A stretch of DNA of 64,000 nt from Gigaspora margarita (taxonomy: Eukaryota; Glomeromycota; Glomeromycetes; Diversisporales; Gigasporaceae): positions 85,994 to 149,993 of the forward strand of contig WTPW01000716.1 in assembly GCA_009809945.1 (NCBI GenBank), written 5' to 3'. Each line of letters opens with the position of its first letter. The stretch's first letter is position 1. Made by a program: the position numbers and the translations under genes. Of this stretch, positions 1-11,520 are shown piece after piece. The notes beneath the pieces are model-generated. The model made no database searches and had not been told where the DNA came from. It saw only the letters and a list, made by a program, of their open reading frames with translations.

Positions 1-876
1 AATAATTAATATGCAATTATATAAGTCAGCTAATATTTCAAATATAGCAGCTCAATCTGAATTTGCTAATTGGTTGCTTTAGGTTGGTGAAGGGCTTATT
101 CCTGAAGTTAAACCTAATAGTGGATTTATACATTTGCCTTCTGATATTGTTATTCAATCTGAGACACCTCAAAATTTGATAGAATTTGTATATTCTGATT
201 TGCAAACCCATGTTCGAGATTCTATGTACTTTACAGAAAAAGGTATTCTTATACCACTTAATGATGATATTGACATGCTTAATATAAAAATTCTTGCCCA
301 ATTTTCTGAAAATGAAAAGACTTACTATAGTGCAAATGTATTAGATAAAAATTCTGAAATATATAATATAGTTCACGAAAGTTTATATTCTACAGAATTT
401 TTAAATTCATTAAAATTTAGTGGATTACTTCTATATAAAATTATACTTAAAGTTAATGCTCCAATAATATTATTGCATAATAATAACATAGCTAATAGTT
501 TATACAATGGAACTCACTTAATTTGTAAAACTCTTCAATATCATATTATTGAAGCAGAACCTATTAATGGCCCTTGGGCTGGTAAATGTGTCTTCTTACC
601 CCACATATATTTGTTTTCTACAAGTACATCTCTTCCATTTGTACTTCAACACAGACAGTTTCTATGCAAACTTGCATTTGCTATATCTATTAATAAGTCT
701 TAAGGTCAATAATGTATCATGTTGGTTTGTATCTTCCATTTCCTATTTTTTCTTATGGACAATTATATGTTGCATGTTCAAGAGTAACTTCTCGCCATAT
801 ATTATGTATATATCTTGATAAACCTGAAATTGATGGATGCACAAAAAATATTGTTTATTCTGAAATATTTCAATAA
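1..876 (+). pseudogene. Helitron-type Pif1-like helicase, C-terminal remnant
   Basis: The plus-strand frame through positions 2-703 reads like the end of the Pif1-family helicase carried by Helitrons: EFANWLL, VGEGLIPEV, a NGTHLICKTL block, EAEPINGPWAGKCVFLP, and motif LAFAISINKS just before where SQGQ is expected. A TAA at 701-703 replaces the expected Gln codon. About one base is missing between 710 and 717, after which another frame continues with GLYLP, GQLYVACSRVTS (helicase motif VI) and a terminal TKNIVYSEIFQ, ending at a TAA at 874-876. A further in-frame stop lies near 80. The 5' part lies outside the window. In the family this helicase unwinds DNA for rolling-circle transposition; this copy cannot encode an intact protein. 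The family call is strong, the exact element unknown. Confidence 0.85.
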
Positions 877-2440
877 TTATTTTTGTTTTATATTAATATT
901 ATTTATTAAATGATCTGATTATTCTTTAATTTTTACAAATAAACAATTTTCAAATTGACTTTTAATATAATCAACTATCAAACTAATTATATTTTTATAT
1001 TCATTAAAAAAATTCTTATTTAATATTATAAAATTTACAACTCTTCATAACATATTTATGTTCATAGAATAAAAAATTACAAGCTTTTAAAATCACTTTA
1101 ATTATATTTCTAAACCTATTAAAAAAAGGTTGTCTATTACTTAAATAATTTTATTAAAACTGCTTATCAAAATAAAAAAAATTAATAAATATCTATTTTA
1201 TTTTTATTTAAAATATCATAAATTATATAATAATCTTCTAAAAAAAATTGAAAAAATTTGAATTATCTTTCTTTTTAATTTATATATCATCAAATTAAGT
1301 TTTAAACTTATTGTTATATTATTCTAATTAAGTAAATTGCAATTAATTTTATCTTTATTATAAAATCATACTATCTCATTTCATTAATACATGATATTAT
1401 GTTAACTACTACATATCTATTCTATTTACTGTGTTATATATTAATCAAAATGTTATATTCCAAACCCTTTTTAGAAACTCAATCTATATCAATAAAACAT
1501 TTAACCCATTTATCACTATTTAATCTAATATATCTAATTATACAAAAAATTTCTGTTTTTGTATTATACTACATATCTGTTCAATACTTGAAATATTGAT
1601 AATCAATACTGCTATATATGATTATCAAAAGCATGAACTGTTTATTACAATCAAATCCAAAGAAAATTTTACATCATAACTATATACTAAAGGATCTAAA
1701 CATTGGCTTAAAAGAGAAAAAGAAGAAAAAACTCTATGATTAACAATTATAGCATTCTAAAATAAATTAAATCTCCTTTTTATTGCAAAAGCCCTTTTCT
1801 TAATTCATAATAACTATAAATATAATATATAAATATATCTAATCTATAAACTATCAAACTAAAAAAATGTTTATAAATAACTTATATATGTCCTATTTTT
1901 TCAAGCATGTTTCATAACCAATTTATTAAATCACCTAATTAGCTAAAAATAAATATAATAAGCTTGAACATAATTACTCCAATTAATTGTAATCATCAAA
2001 CATTAGCTCCATTGGCATCATATCATGTTGAAAGAATTAACTCTATAATAAAAATAATTGCAAAAAAATGGGTGGTGCTTTGTGCCACCTATTATACTAG
2101 TACTTATCAAAAAGATTTATTGTTCTACCTATGAATTATGCTATAATAAATCAACACACCATTGGTCTGCACAGTATTCAGGATCTTATTCAAGAACTTA
2201 ATTTTAAAATTAGATACTATTCACAAATCTAGTAATCGTATTGCAGAAAAGAGGATACTTCTGTGGTATAATATTGCTTTCAGAAGATATTTATGCAGTG
2301 GCATAACAAAATTAAAAAAAATTTTTTTAATAAGATTGGCGCATAATCTGTATTAAAAATTAATTTTGATACAAAACTATATAGGTTAGCAAGTTATGCA
2401 AAAAAAAAGATTAACTTGAATATTTTTAATCTTTTTTTAT
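877..2440. other. AT-rich stretch, no gene recognised
   Basis: Short open frames (for example 1399-1599 and 2162-2356) lack recognisable motifs and are AT-rich chance frames. The stretch 2160-2440 could be a decayed upstream part of the MULE transposase that follows, with a possible match around 2290-2400, but I cannot support it. Confidence 0.5.
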
Positions 2441-2449
2441 TCAAGCTTC

Positions 2450-3480
2450 AAAACTAAATAATCATTTTTTTAGTACATTCATATTGATTCCACACATAAT
2501 ACAAATCTAAGTAGATACCTTCTCTTTACAATTTTAATAAGGTATCCTTATAGTGAACATGGAGTATCTTTGGTGTAGTTGATCTCTGAGTCTAGTGATA
2601 GTAAGACAATTGAAGTATAGCTTAGTAAGTTGAAAGATGATGGTTGGGCAAAACCAATAGTAGTAACATTAGACAATAATAATACAGAAATAAATGCTAT
2701 TCATAGTGTGTTTCCTCAATCAAAAATATTCTATGCCAGTGAAATATAAAATATGCTTGGTACTGATGGATTTCTAAAAAAATAAAAGTAGAGAATCATG
2801 ATAGGTTGTTTCATGATATGGACCAGTTACTTAATATCAAGAATAAAAATCAGGTAGAAATTACTATTAAATCAATTCGAATCAAAGTTGCAAAACATAT
2901 TAGCAGTACAATATTTTGCTAAATATAAAAAAAAAAAGTAAACTAAATTGTTTTTTTAATTAGCACAATTTTGAATTCATTATAACAAAATTTAAATTAC
3001 TGAAATGTGAATTAAATCTTACTATTATGATTATGTTTATGGCATAAATACCAATAATTATATTGAGGCATATCATAAAAAAATTAAATACGTTTATCTT
3101 ATAGCCTGTCTTAATCGACATTTCAATTTTCTCATTAATGAGTTAGCTATAAATATTTTAAGAAATTATCATGAAGAAACTATTCAATGTGAGTTAAATA
3201 TTGGAAGGATGGGTTCGCATTATAGAACTAGAAAATTTGAAATCAATTCAACTAATATTGATAATAATTCAATTTTTCAATTGCACGAATCTTTGTTTAT
3301 TATCAAACTGACTCAGGGTGAATACGATTATATAGTTGAATGCAATAGTGATGATTTCATTTGTAATTGTAAATTATATCTAAAAAACCCTACATATTGT
3401 AACATATATTTGCTGTTATACGTAAGTATAATATAGCAAATACTTATTTACCTTTAGATAATGAAGAGCAGCTTGACAAT
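2450..3480 (+). pseudogene. MULE transposase with SWIM zinc finger, degraded
   Basis: Pieces of a Mutator-like transposase are readable across shifting plus-strand frames. Near 2485 HIDSTHNTN matches the start of the MULE catalytic domain; near 2580 there is LISESSDSKTIEV; near 2650 KPIVVTLDNNNTEINAIHSVFPQSKI carries the second catalytic Asp block. From about 3045 NYIEAYHKKIK leads into the tail, and near 3363 CNCKLYLKNPTYCNI looks like a SWIM zinc finger in which the usual CxH ends in CxN. In-frame stops (for example at the end of ASEI) and frame changes show it is dead. The family cuts and pastes DNA with 9-bp TSDs, matching several MITEs in this window. No terminal inverted repeats (TIRs) found for this copy. 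Confidence 0.75.
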
Positions 3481-3560
3481 AAAAAACAGCTTGATAATGA
3501 AGAGCAACTTGATGATAATAAAGGCAGCTTGACAATAATGAAGAGCAGCTTGATAATGAA
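3459..3560 (+). repeat. 21-bp minisatellite coding for EEQLDN-type repeats
   Basis: About four or five units of a 21-bp word (GAAGAGCAGCTTGATAAT and variants) follow the MULE remnant. In one frame they read EEQLDNKKQLDNEEQLDD before a frame change. It is probably part of the transposase C-terminal tail. Confidence 0.7.
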
Positions 3561-3799
3561 ATATTATTGATCAAAGTAAAATGATGGAAGAGATCAATAA
3601 TTCTATTAATGTACAACTGGAATGTTTACTATTATTTCGTCAAAAAAAGCAATTTGAATGATATACCTTTGAATAAAAGAGAAAATATAATTAAAAAGCT
3701 TTGAAGAAATTAATAAATTTTTTTAACAATTAGATAAAAAAATTATTATTGTTAATAAAGTAAAGAATATCATTAATAAGACTTTGATTTTTTTGATAT

Positions 3800-3905
3800 A
3801 TGTCAACTAGACAGTCTTCTGACTGCACTTGAATCTAGGACCCTAATCTTCTGCTATGACAGGCCACAATTTCTACCTGCTTTACAAGACTGTTTATGCG
3901 AAATT
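3800..3905 (-). repeat. Possible tRNA-derived (SINE-like) remnant
   Basis: Read on the minus strand, the segment has an A-box-like GGTAGAAATTGTGG, an anticodon-arm-like CATAGCAGAAG and a B-box-like AGATTCAAGTGC in the order and spacing of a tRNA. It is too diverged to fold convincingly and no poly-A tail or TSD was found. Confidence 0.3.
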
Positions 3906-4439
3906 ATCCAAATTATTTCTTATTTATGCTGTAGAATTCTATAAATTTGGGTTGAAATATAAACAAAAAAAAACTTTGAATGTACAATTATTATTATCAA
4001 AAATTTAAATTACAAACAGAATAAAATGATATTGCCTTAGCTGTAGGACCAATATCAGTATCTGGTATTGTATAGATCTATGTGAATATGTATGATGTAA
4101 CAGAAAAATCATTATATTTATAATCAACATGAAAAACTTAGCTGTTAGACAATCTAAAATTATAAAGAACATTTCTAAATACTATCTGGGTTGATATTAT
4201 TAAATACCATCTCTAGCATACCATTGTATCACATGATTATTGATCTGTATAAATTAACTAATTACATTGTATACATAACAATTTCGTAGTGCATATAGCA
4301 CAGTTTAACATAGTTCAATAATAATTATGTAATTGAAAAGACATCGTCTGTTATCCTTTGCTTCACAAAGAATAGTTTATGCTTCTGCTATAGCTATTAC
4401 CTCTGCTACAGCATTTTTATTTACTAAAGCATAAGAAAA

Positions 4440-5230
4440 ACCCTACTGACTAACTTACTCTAACTCTAATAACTAGCTAAATGAACATTTTTAAACAATA
4501 GCACCAAGAGAAAAGATGCCAAGAGCCATATCAAAAAAATGACACATCCAATAACGATGAAATAGTTCACAAAAGCAATACAAATAATGGCAACACCCAC
4601 TTATAACAACACACAAAACCAATACTATGATGACTACAGAAAGATGTAAGAAGATTAAATATGTACCAAATAAAAAGAACCAATGACACTAGAGTAAATC
4701 GGACAACGAAATCCATCCCAAAAGCAATAAATAATGCATCATTCACTATAATTGCGGTGTTAAAATGAATAGCACGAAATTGAAACCAATGATTACAAAA
4801 AGAACATGCAACAAAAAAAAGCTAGCGATATATAATACCTATCATAGCAGCAACACCAAAGCAAGTGGCGCAGAAATGAAACCAACGATTATGGAAAGAA
4901 CAGTGGAGATTAGACATGCAACAACAAAGAAAAAAGCCCCAGTAACACTAAAAATGATGAAATCTACCTCAAGACAATACAATAATCACAATGATGTAAC
5001 ATCTACTATAGCAGGGGTACCAAAGCAAGTGATGCAAAACTGAAACTGAAAGAAAAGATGAAAAGTTAGAAATGCAATAGCAAGAAAAAATACTAATGAA
5101 ACCAGAAGTAAAATGCATAATAACAACACCCATCTTTAAGGTAATACAGTACCTATGATGACTCCATTAACAACTCCTGCGATGACTCCAACAACAATGG
5201 TATTATTGTATTAATGGTTAAAATAAAAAG
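4440..5230 (+). other. Low-complexity relic related to the 54-56 kb region
   Basis: This stretch is richer in A and C than its surroundings and has a 92-residue open frame at 4765-5043 of basic, Thr/Lys-rich sequence holding two related copies of a KPMITKRT / KPTIMERT block. It ends in GATGACTCC-rich sequence (about 5156-5200) that would read DDS/NNS repeats, followed by an AAAGAAAATG-rich tract. The same ending, SDDSNKDLK plus an A-rich tract, closes the open frame at 55882-56193. I infer two copies of one decayed repetitive protein or repeat family. Function unknown. Confidence 0.35.
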
Positions 5231-6285
5231 AAAATGAAAAATAATTAAAAAAAAGAAAGAGGATTGATTATTATAGATGATCATTGATTATTTATATATC
5301 AGATGATCATGGATAATTTTTAACAAAATTATTCAGGATGATTTTAAGAAAACTTAAATTATAAATATATATTTTGATTTTGATTTTTGATCACGTGTAT
5401 TACTTAATCAAGAAATGAACTCCAAAGATGGTTCGACAATGATCTTTAGTGATCTTTAGACTAGAATTTGTATGATAGAAGTACAGGATGATATGTTGTA
5501 ATTACAAAATATTACAAAAATCACAAAATTATATGAAAATTACAAAATTTGTGTAATACCACCACAAAATTCAATAAATTGACTTGTTTGCATATAATTT
5601 CATAGAAGGTCCCCAAAATTTCTGGTCGGAATGCATTGGAATCTAGGTTAGTAGGGTTGGGAATTATCAATTTTGCCCTAGATAACTAAAAATTTTACTA
5701 ATAAAATCGTAGCCATTCAGTAAGTAAAAAGTGCCAAGCTAATAATTTTGCTATAAAATCGACTAAATAGTAGGCAAATACTAATCTAAATCTGACCAAT
5801 AATTTTTGGGATTGCCCTTAGCTTTTCTTTATATAGTACACTTTTAGATAAATAATTGTCAAAATTTATTTTAAAAATCATACAAACAATTATCTGAGAT
5901 TGAATTATTATAGAAATTTTTTACATAGAACTTTGGGGGTTTTTATATATTTTATATAGCAATAGTTTTATTTTCATACTTTTATATAGATCTTTTTATG
6001 GTACAAATAAAAAATATTTTATTTGTCATCGCAAAATTTTATAAAATTCAAATTAATTCAAAATCGCTTCAAATTGATCAACAAATCACAAAATTTACTT
6101 TATATTGACAAAAATTGCACAAAATCATTCCAAATTGATCATAAAAAATCACAAAATTTACTTTATCCCACCACAAAATTTATGTTATCCTGCCACAAAA
6201 AATCATCATCTCTGGTACAGAGACAGTGAAAAATATCGATTTGATTTAGCAAAAACATCAATGATTTGGTCAAAATATCAATTTA
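5231..6285. other. AT-rich noncoding stretch
   Basis: No motif-bearing open frame. Around 6020-6230 a short word (ACAAAATTTACTTTAT and variants) recurs, which produces two overlapping short open frames without protein-like composition. Confidence 0.5.
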
Positions 6286-6471
6286 CTGTTGGTCCTCCCC
6301 AAACTGGTATGCATGGTGAACAGGTTTTGTATTAGTTTCAGAAGGTTATCAGATTTGAAAACATTATAAACTATTAGATTTATATATCGGGTACCAACTT
6401 GGTAGATTAAGTTTTTATCAGATTTGACAGGTTATCGATTTTGATAGAATTGGTTTGGGAAAGGCTAATAG
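6286..6471 (-). mobile_element. TA-186 MITE, diverged copy
   Basis: An old copy of the 186-bp MITE defined best at 31193-31378. The left end CTGTTGGTCCTCCCC is preceded by TA; the right end has decayed to AAGGCTAATAG. It lies in reverse orientation relative to the 31193 copy. Confidence 0.8.
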
Positions 6472-6883
6472 AATATCAATTTACCAAGATTTGCTAATCA
6501 AAATGCACGATTTGGTGTAACAAAATGTAATATGATCAATAATATAACTTTCTAGCAAACAGTTTGTTGATTGTCTACTTTTCTAAAACTTACTAACAGT
6601 TCAGAGGTTAGCCAAATTTGTTGTCTGGCCCAAATTATACTCTTAATTTTGCCCAAAGTGGTATTGTTATACTGCATTAAAATTGTAAAAATATTGATTT
6701 TCCCATGATTTGGCCTAAAAATATCATCTACATATAATCAATATAAATCAATATTTTTCACTGTCCCTGCATAAGTATTACTATTAGAGATAGTAACTAT
6801 GTGCATGAATGCATTATACCCAAAATTAGTTAAAATCCTAATATTATAAAAACTTTCTAATATTTGATTCAGTGGGTTTTTTG

Positions 6884-7118
6884 CAGTGTCTGAAATTCAA
6901 TTTTTAAATTAGTTGCGGGCTGCAACTAAATAAAAAAAAATAGTTGCAGATTATAAGAATCTATAAAAATTTAGTTGCGCAAATAAACATTTAATCAAAA
7001 TTTATAAGTAAAATTTGCAAATTTATGTGCGGAATTTGCATATGCATTTCAGATTTTGGTTGTGGAAATTTAAAATTTGTTGCGGTCCGCAGACTCCGCA
7101 ACCCAATTTCAGACACTG
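6884..7118. mobile_element. hAT-like MITE, TSD GTTTTTTG
   Basis: The ends CAGTGTCTGAAATT and AATTTCAGACACTG are perfect inverted repeats. An exact 8-bp duplication, GTTTTTTG, flanks them at 6876-6883 and 7119-7126. CAGTG fits the hAT terminal pattern YARNG and 8-bp TSDs are the hAT hallmark. The interior is rich in the word GTTGCGG and its complement, and holds no open frame. Confidence 0.9.
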
Positions 7119-7239
7119 GTTTTTTGATATTACAGAAAATTAGTATAGTATGGGTAAACTGATCGGTTTGGTATTAGGTATAAAATACCAATTCTAAAAA
7201 ACCAAACTTTAATAATATATAAACCCAAATACTGATATT

Positions 7240-7475
7240 AAAATGGGTATTTTGCATTCCTATAACATACTAATCTGTCTGATCACCCATGCTAATCTAT
7301 TTTAATTAATAATGAAATAAGAGTATTTTACTTATCTATATAACCTTATCCTAAAATCTGTTTATACTGGTACCATATTGATCTGCTGTAATTATACAAC
7401 AGATTAGTATGGTACAGATGACCAGAATTAAAATAGGGGTATTTTTGTGACATACTATACAGATCTGATCAATAA
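7240..7475. repeat. Degenerate direct repeat
   Basis: Two related segments (about 7240-7290 and 7425-7475) share TTAAAAT, GGTATTTT, ACATACTA and CTGATCA in the same order and orientation. Possibly remains of an element; class not resolved. Confidence 0.4.
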
Positions 7476-8370
7476 TTATATTGATCTAGTTTTAAGATTG
7501 TACATTTTGATACAAACCTACCCATTTATATAGATTCTTATATGAACAAAGTATACAATTTATTCTTTACAACAATTTTGAACCATTTTTCAAAAGTGAT
7601 AAATATGAACTATTGTCGTAGTTAAACCAAAAATAGGTTATAATAACTTTATTAACTGCTTGATCTACTTAGTGAATTTCATTCTATCCTTTAATGAGAT
7701 TTTTTTCTACAGTTATGAGACTTAATTTGGTGCAATTAGAAATAATTTATTTTATATGATGAAATAATGGATAAAAATGTACAAGGCAATTATAGCAGAC
7801 TTTTTACAACTTGAATTTTGTTTATGATATGACTAATAAAAATATTAACCATTTATTGTATAACAATAATATTTGATTATAGTTGTTAAATTTGGTTAAT
7901 TTTTTCAAAAATGGAATAGAGTATATTAATTATGTACATATGTACTTTTAATATTCTTGATTTTAATGCCCTTAAACAGTGATCTCATATCTGTGAAACA
8001 TGGTTTTATATGGCATATGGCATTTATATGGCATATGGCACTTCTAATTATACAGCAAATGTGTTGTATCACTATAATATTTTTCCTGAGATAGTTATCT
8101 TCTAAAATTTTAAATGTCTGCATGATTACTTATAATGAACAAAAGTCAATTTTCTTTGGTTTTTTTTTAATTTAATATGACAACAATTAATTATTTTAAA
8201 CTTTTTTTAATTAATAATAATATAAAAGGTGTTACTATACTGCTATGGTGACCCATGATCGACCAATCAAAATCTGTCATGCACATTCATATTATAACCA
8301 AAAAAAATACAAAAAACTTAAAAAAAAATTAAAAAAAACAATACAAAAATAAATACAATTTACAACATAA
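7476..8370. other. AT-rich noncoding stretch
   Basis: No gene seen. A short direct repeat (ATATGGCATATGGCA, about 8008-8039) and A-rich tracts near 8300-8360 are the only structure. Confidence 0.5.
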
Positions 8371-8374
8371 ACTA

Positions 8375-8470
8375 TTGTGCTACATTCCAACTATTGTGCT
8401 ATAACCCAACTATTGTGCTATTTCCAGCTACCATACTTACTATTATGCTACTAATACGCTCATACTAATA
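8375..8470 (-). repeat. Minisatellite with core AGCACAATAGTT
   Basis: Three or four units of AACTATTGTGCTA at roughly 20-24 bp spacing. On the minus strand this is the word repeated at 13985-14215. Both arrays adjoin A- or T-rich tracts, suggesting they mark the same kind of element. Confidence 0.7.
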
Positions 8471-9178
8471 ACAATTATACTATGTTCTTTCTAAAAAAAG
8501 AAATATTAGTACAGTACTATAAAAAAAAAATTAATTATCATATACCAACTTTTGTGCTATGCCCATTCTAGCTATGTTCTATTCCAATCAGTATTTATAT
8601 TTCATAAGTGCAAAAGTGTGCACATGTGTGCAGATCCTTTAAACAAGGCAATTTGATTGGATCTGCACATGTGCGCATGTGAAAAATAAACACTAGTCCT
8701 AATTATACTATGTTTGTTCTAAAGAAAAGAATGTTAGTACTATAATATTAAAAAAAAAACTAACTACTATGCTACATCAGTTCTAGCTATGTTCTGATCC
8801 AATCATACTATGTTTATTCAGAAAAGAATTTAAGAACATTAGTGCTATAATATTAAAAAAATAACTATCATTCTATGTCTGTTCTAGCTATGTTCCAATC
8901 ATACTATGTTTGTTCTAAAGAAAAGAATATTAGTACTGTAATATTAAAAAAAAAAAACCAACTTCACTGCTATGTTTATTCTTGCTATATTCTATTCCAA
9001 TCATACTATATTTATTCTAAAGAAAAGAATATAAGAACATTAGTACTGTAATATTAATAAAAAAAATTAACTACTGTACTATATCCATTCTAGCTACATT
9101 CTAATCGTACTATGTTTATTCTAAAAAAAAAACATAAAAATTTAAAAATTTTAGTACTGTAATAAAAAAAACTAACTA

Positions 9179-10128
9179 CAGTTGCACCCCTAAGCAGGGA
9201 GAAAAATTCAATGTGCACATGTGCGCTCTGTACATAAAAATTCTTTTGTGCACAAACAAAATTATAAAATTGTGCACAAAGCAAACATAACTTTTAACAA
9301 TATATTTTAAATAATGTGCACTATATAGTTGATAATAAATTACACATATAATATTTCATAAAATTTGAATAATAAATTTAAAATTATGTGTGCAATGCGC
9401 ACATAATTTTGATTCTGAATTTTTCTTCCTGCCCCTAAGTGCATGCTCTGGGGACTGGGTAAAGTGTGCACTTAGAGGGAGTGTGCATTTATAGAATTAG
9501 CTTAGATAGCCAATCAAAAGTGAAGTCAAACATATGATCAACACTTTAACGCCTTTACCCAAAAATAAATTACCCTATGATTAATAATAGTCGCTACATA
9601 GTAAATCCAATATTTATTATGTAAATCGATTAAAGTCGCTTATGTAAACTTGTTTAGGATATCAAATTACATATATGGTAAAATTTTTAGCAAGATTGAA
9701 GAACATTTTATTATTTAACTTTTAACTTGTACGTTCAGCGAAAAAATTAAAAATTTTTTAAAAAATATATTCAGTGAATGTAAAAATTAAAAGTTAAATA
9801 ATAAAAAGTTCTCCGATTTATATGAAAATTTGGTAGAATATATATTTTGATCTTCTAAACATATTTACTTAAGTGCTTCTTGTCGTTTACACAGTAAAAT
9901 TTGGACTTTACTATGTAACAACTTATGTGATTAATCAAAATTCCAGTATTACTATTAGCTAGCTTTGAAATTAGTCATGTGCATGCATTTAGAGGGGTGC
10001 ATATAATATGCTTAGACTTTAAAAACTTGTGCACATGCAGAATATGGAGAGTAGTCCCAAGCTTGGGACCGGGCTATAATGTGCATATAGGGGAGCACTT
10101 AGGGGGTGTGCACTTAGGGGTGCAACTG
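9179..10128. mobile_element. TIR element inserted in the satellite, TA target
   Basis: The ends CAGTTGCACCCCTAAG and CTTAGGGGTGCAACTG are exact inverted repeats flanked by TA at 9177-9178 and 10129-10130, the Tc1/mariner/pogo target pattern. Near both ends the interior carries GTGCAC/GTGCAT words on both strands. No transposase frame, so non-autonomous. It is itself invaded by a foldback element around 9541-9946. Confidence 0.85.
9541..9946. mobile_element. AAGCTACC-type foldback element, truncated copy
   Basis: Matches the body of the 16956-17505 element: the AATAGTCGCTACATAGTAAA block, AAGTCGCTTA, the central GTTCAGCGAAAAAATTAAAA palindrome and the mirrored TGGACTTTACTATGTA block. The outermost AAGCTACC ends are not recognisable. 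Confidence 0.75.
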
Positions 10129-10495
10129 TACTATGCTATGTACATTCTAGCTACATTCTGTTTTAATTGTACTATAATTGTTTTAAAGAAAAGAATATAA
10201 AAATGTTAGTACTATAATATTGAAAAAAACTAACTACCATACTATATCCATTATAGCTATATTCCAATTGTACTATGTTTTTTCTAAAGAAAAGAACATA
10301 AGAATGTTAGTACTGTAATATTAATATAAAAAAACTATTATGACATACTTATTACATTTGTTCTAAAGAAAAGAATATAAGAATATTAGTTCTATAATAT
10401 TAAAAAAATTAACTACCATGCTATGTCATATTTTGTTCCAATTATATATATTCATTCGAAAGAAAAGAATTTAAGAATGTTAGTACTATAATAAA

Positions 10496-10951
10496 CTGTT
10501 TCTAAAAGAACAAAACCTGCCTAAAGACTTAATAAAACATAAATTCAAAAATAACAAAAATGATGGCACTAGCAATAGCTCTATAAAAAATAATAAAAAA
10601 AATAAATAAAAAAAATAAATAAAAAAAAAACAAATAAATAAAAAATATATTTATATGATCATCAATCTTAATATGATTGGCCAATCATATAAGGGTTGTT
10701 ATGATGACAAGTTACCAAATATAAATTTTTTATATAATATTTAATTTCTTTTTTCTTATATTTTTTTTACTTAAATTTCACTATTTGATAGATAAAGACA
10801 AGATTCAATTAAACCTATCTCTTTAGGTTCAATATCCCAAAATGCACTTGAACCTGAAATATAAGACCTGGTATAAAGTAGGCATTATTGACTGTAATAA
10901 AAATTAATATATTGAATAAAAAAATAATAGTGAATAGATGCAATAACATTA
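10496..10951. other. AT-rich noncoding stretch
   Basis: A-rich tract (about 10580-10645) followed by ATGATTGGCCAATCA. No gene seen. Confidence 0.5.
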
Positions 10952-11255
10952 TAACAGACCCCAGATATCTCTCATATAGGTCATAACTGGATTTTGGCCA
11001 ATTTTTTGATCTAATTTGCTAAAAATAACAAAACCTATTTACTTTAATACCTTCTAATCTAGTGATCAGAATTGAATAAACTTTTTTTGTTAGATGTGCC
11101 TCACTAAGAGCTTCATTTTAAAAAAAGTTCATTCAAATTGGACCACTGGATGCCAAGATAATTGCCAAAAACTGTTTTTTGCTTCTCAAATTTTAGGTGT
11201 TTTTGCTGAAAATTTTCAAGTATGACCTCTATACTAGATGTCTGGGGTCCTATTA
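10952..11255. mobile_element. MITE with ACCCCAGA-type inverted ends
   Basis: The left end TAACAGACCCCAGATATCT mirrors the right end AGATGTCTGGGGTCCTATTA, followed inward on both sides by a GGTCATA block. TA lies on each side, but the exact boundary is uncertain. The interior has the CAAATTGGACCACTGGAT word seen elsewhere in the window. Confidence 0.65.
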
Positions 11256-11520
11256 TAATACAAAATTTTATATATTTTTAGAGACTTGTTAATGCCACCC
11301 CCCACTTTTGTTAATGCCACCCCCTATCCCGGAATCCGACCATACTTCCGGCCTTTCCGGCCCACTTCCGGCCCAAATCATGTGACCAAAGCCACAAAAC
11401 AAGGTCACATGACCAATAAAATTTGACCAAAGTTATTTAGTTACACAAATTTGTGGTGCATGATGTGTGTAACCTTATTAGCCAATCAAATTGTAGTACT
11501 GGGTGTAGTGATCCAGTCCG

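Larger units (their letters stand above)
8471..10495 (+). repeat. About 100-bp satellite array, split by a transposon
   Basis: Units of about 100 bp carry ACTATGTTTATTCTAAAG, AAAGAATAT, TTAGTACTGTAATATTA and a CTATGTCCATTCTAGCTA block. Five to six units run up to 9178 and about four more from 10129. The element 9179-10128 is inserted in one unit: removing it and one TA restores AACTAACTACTATGCT, as seen in neighbouring units. Confidence 0.85.

Noticed and set aside
7240-7475. LTR pair
   Set aside because: The two direct segments are short and diverged with no interior or TSD; kept only as a degenerate repeat.
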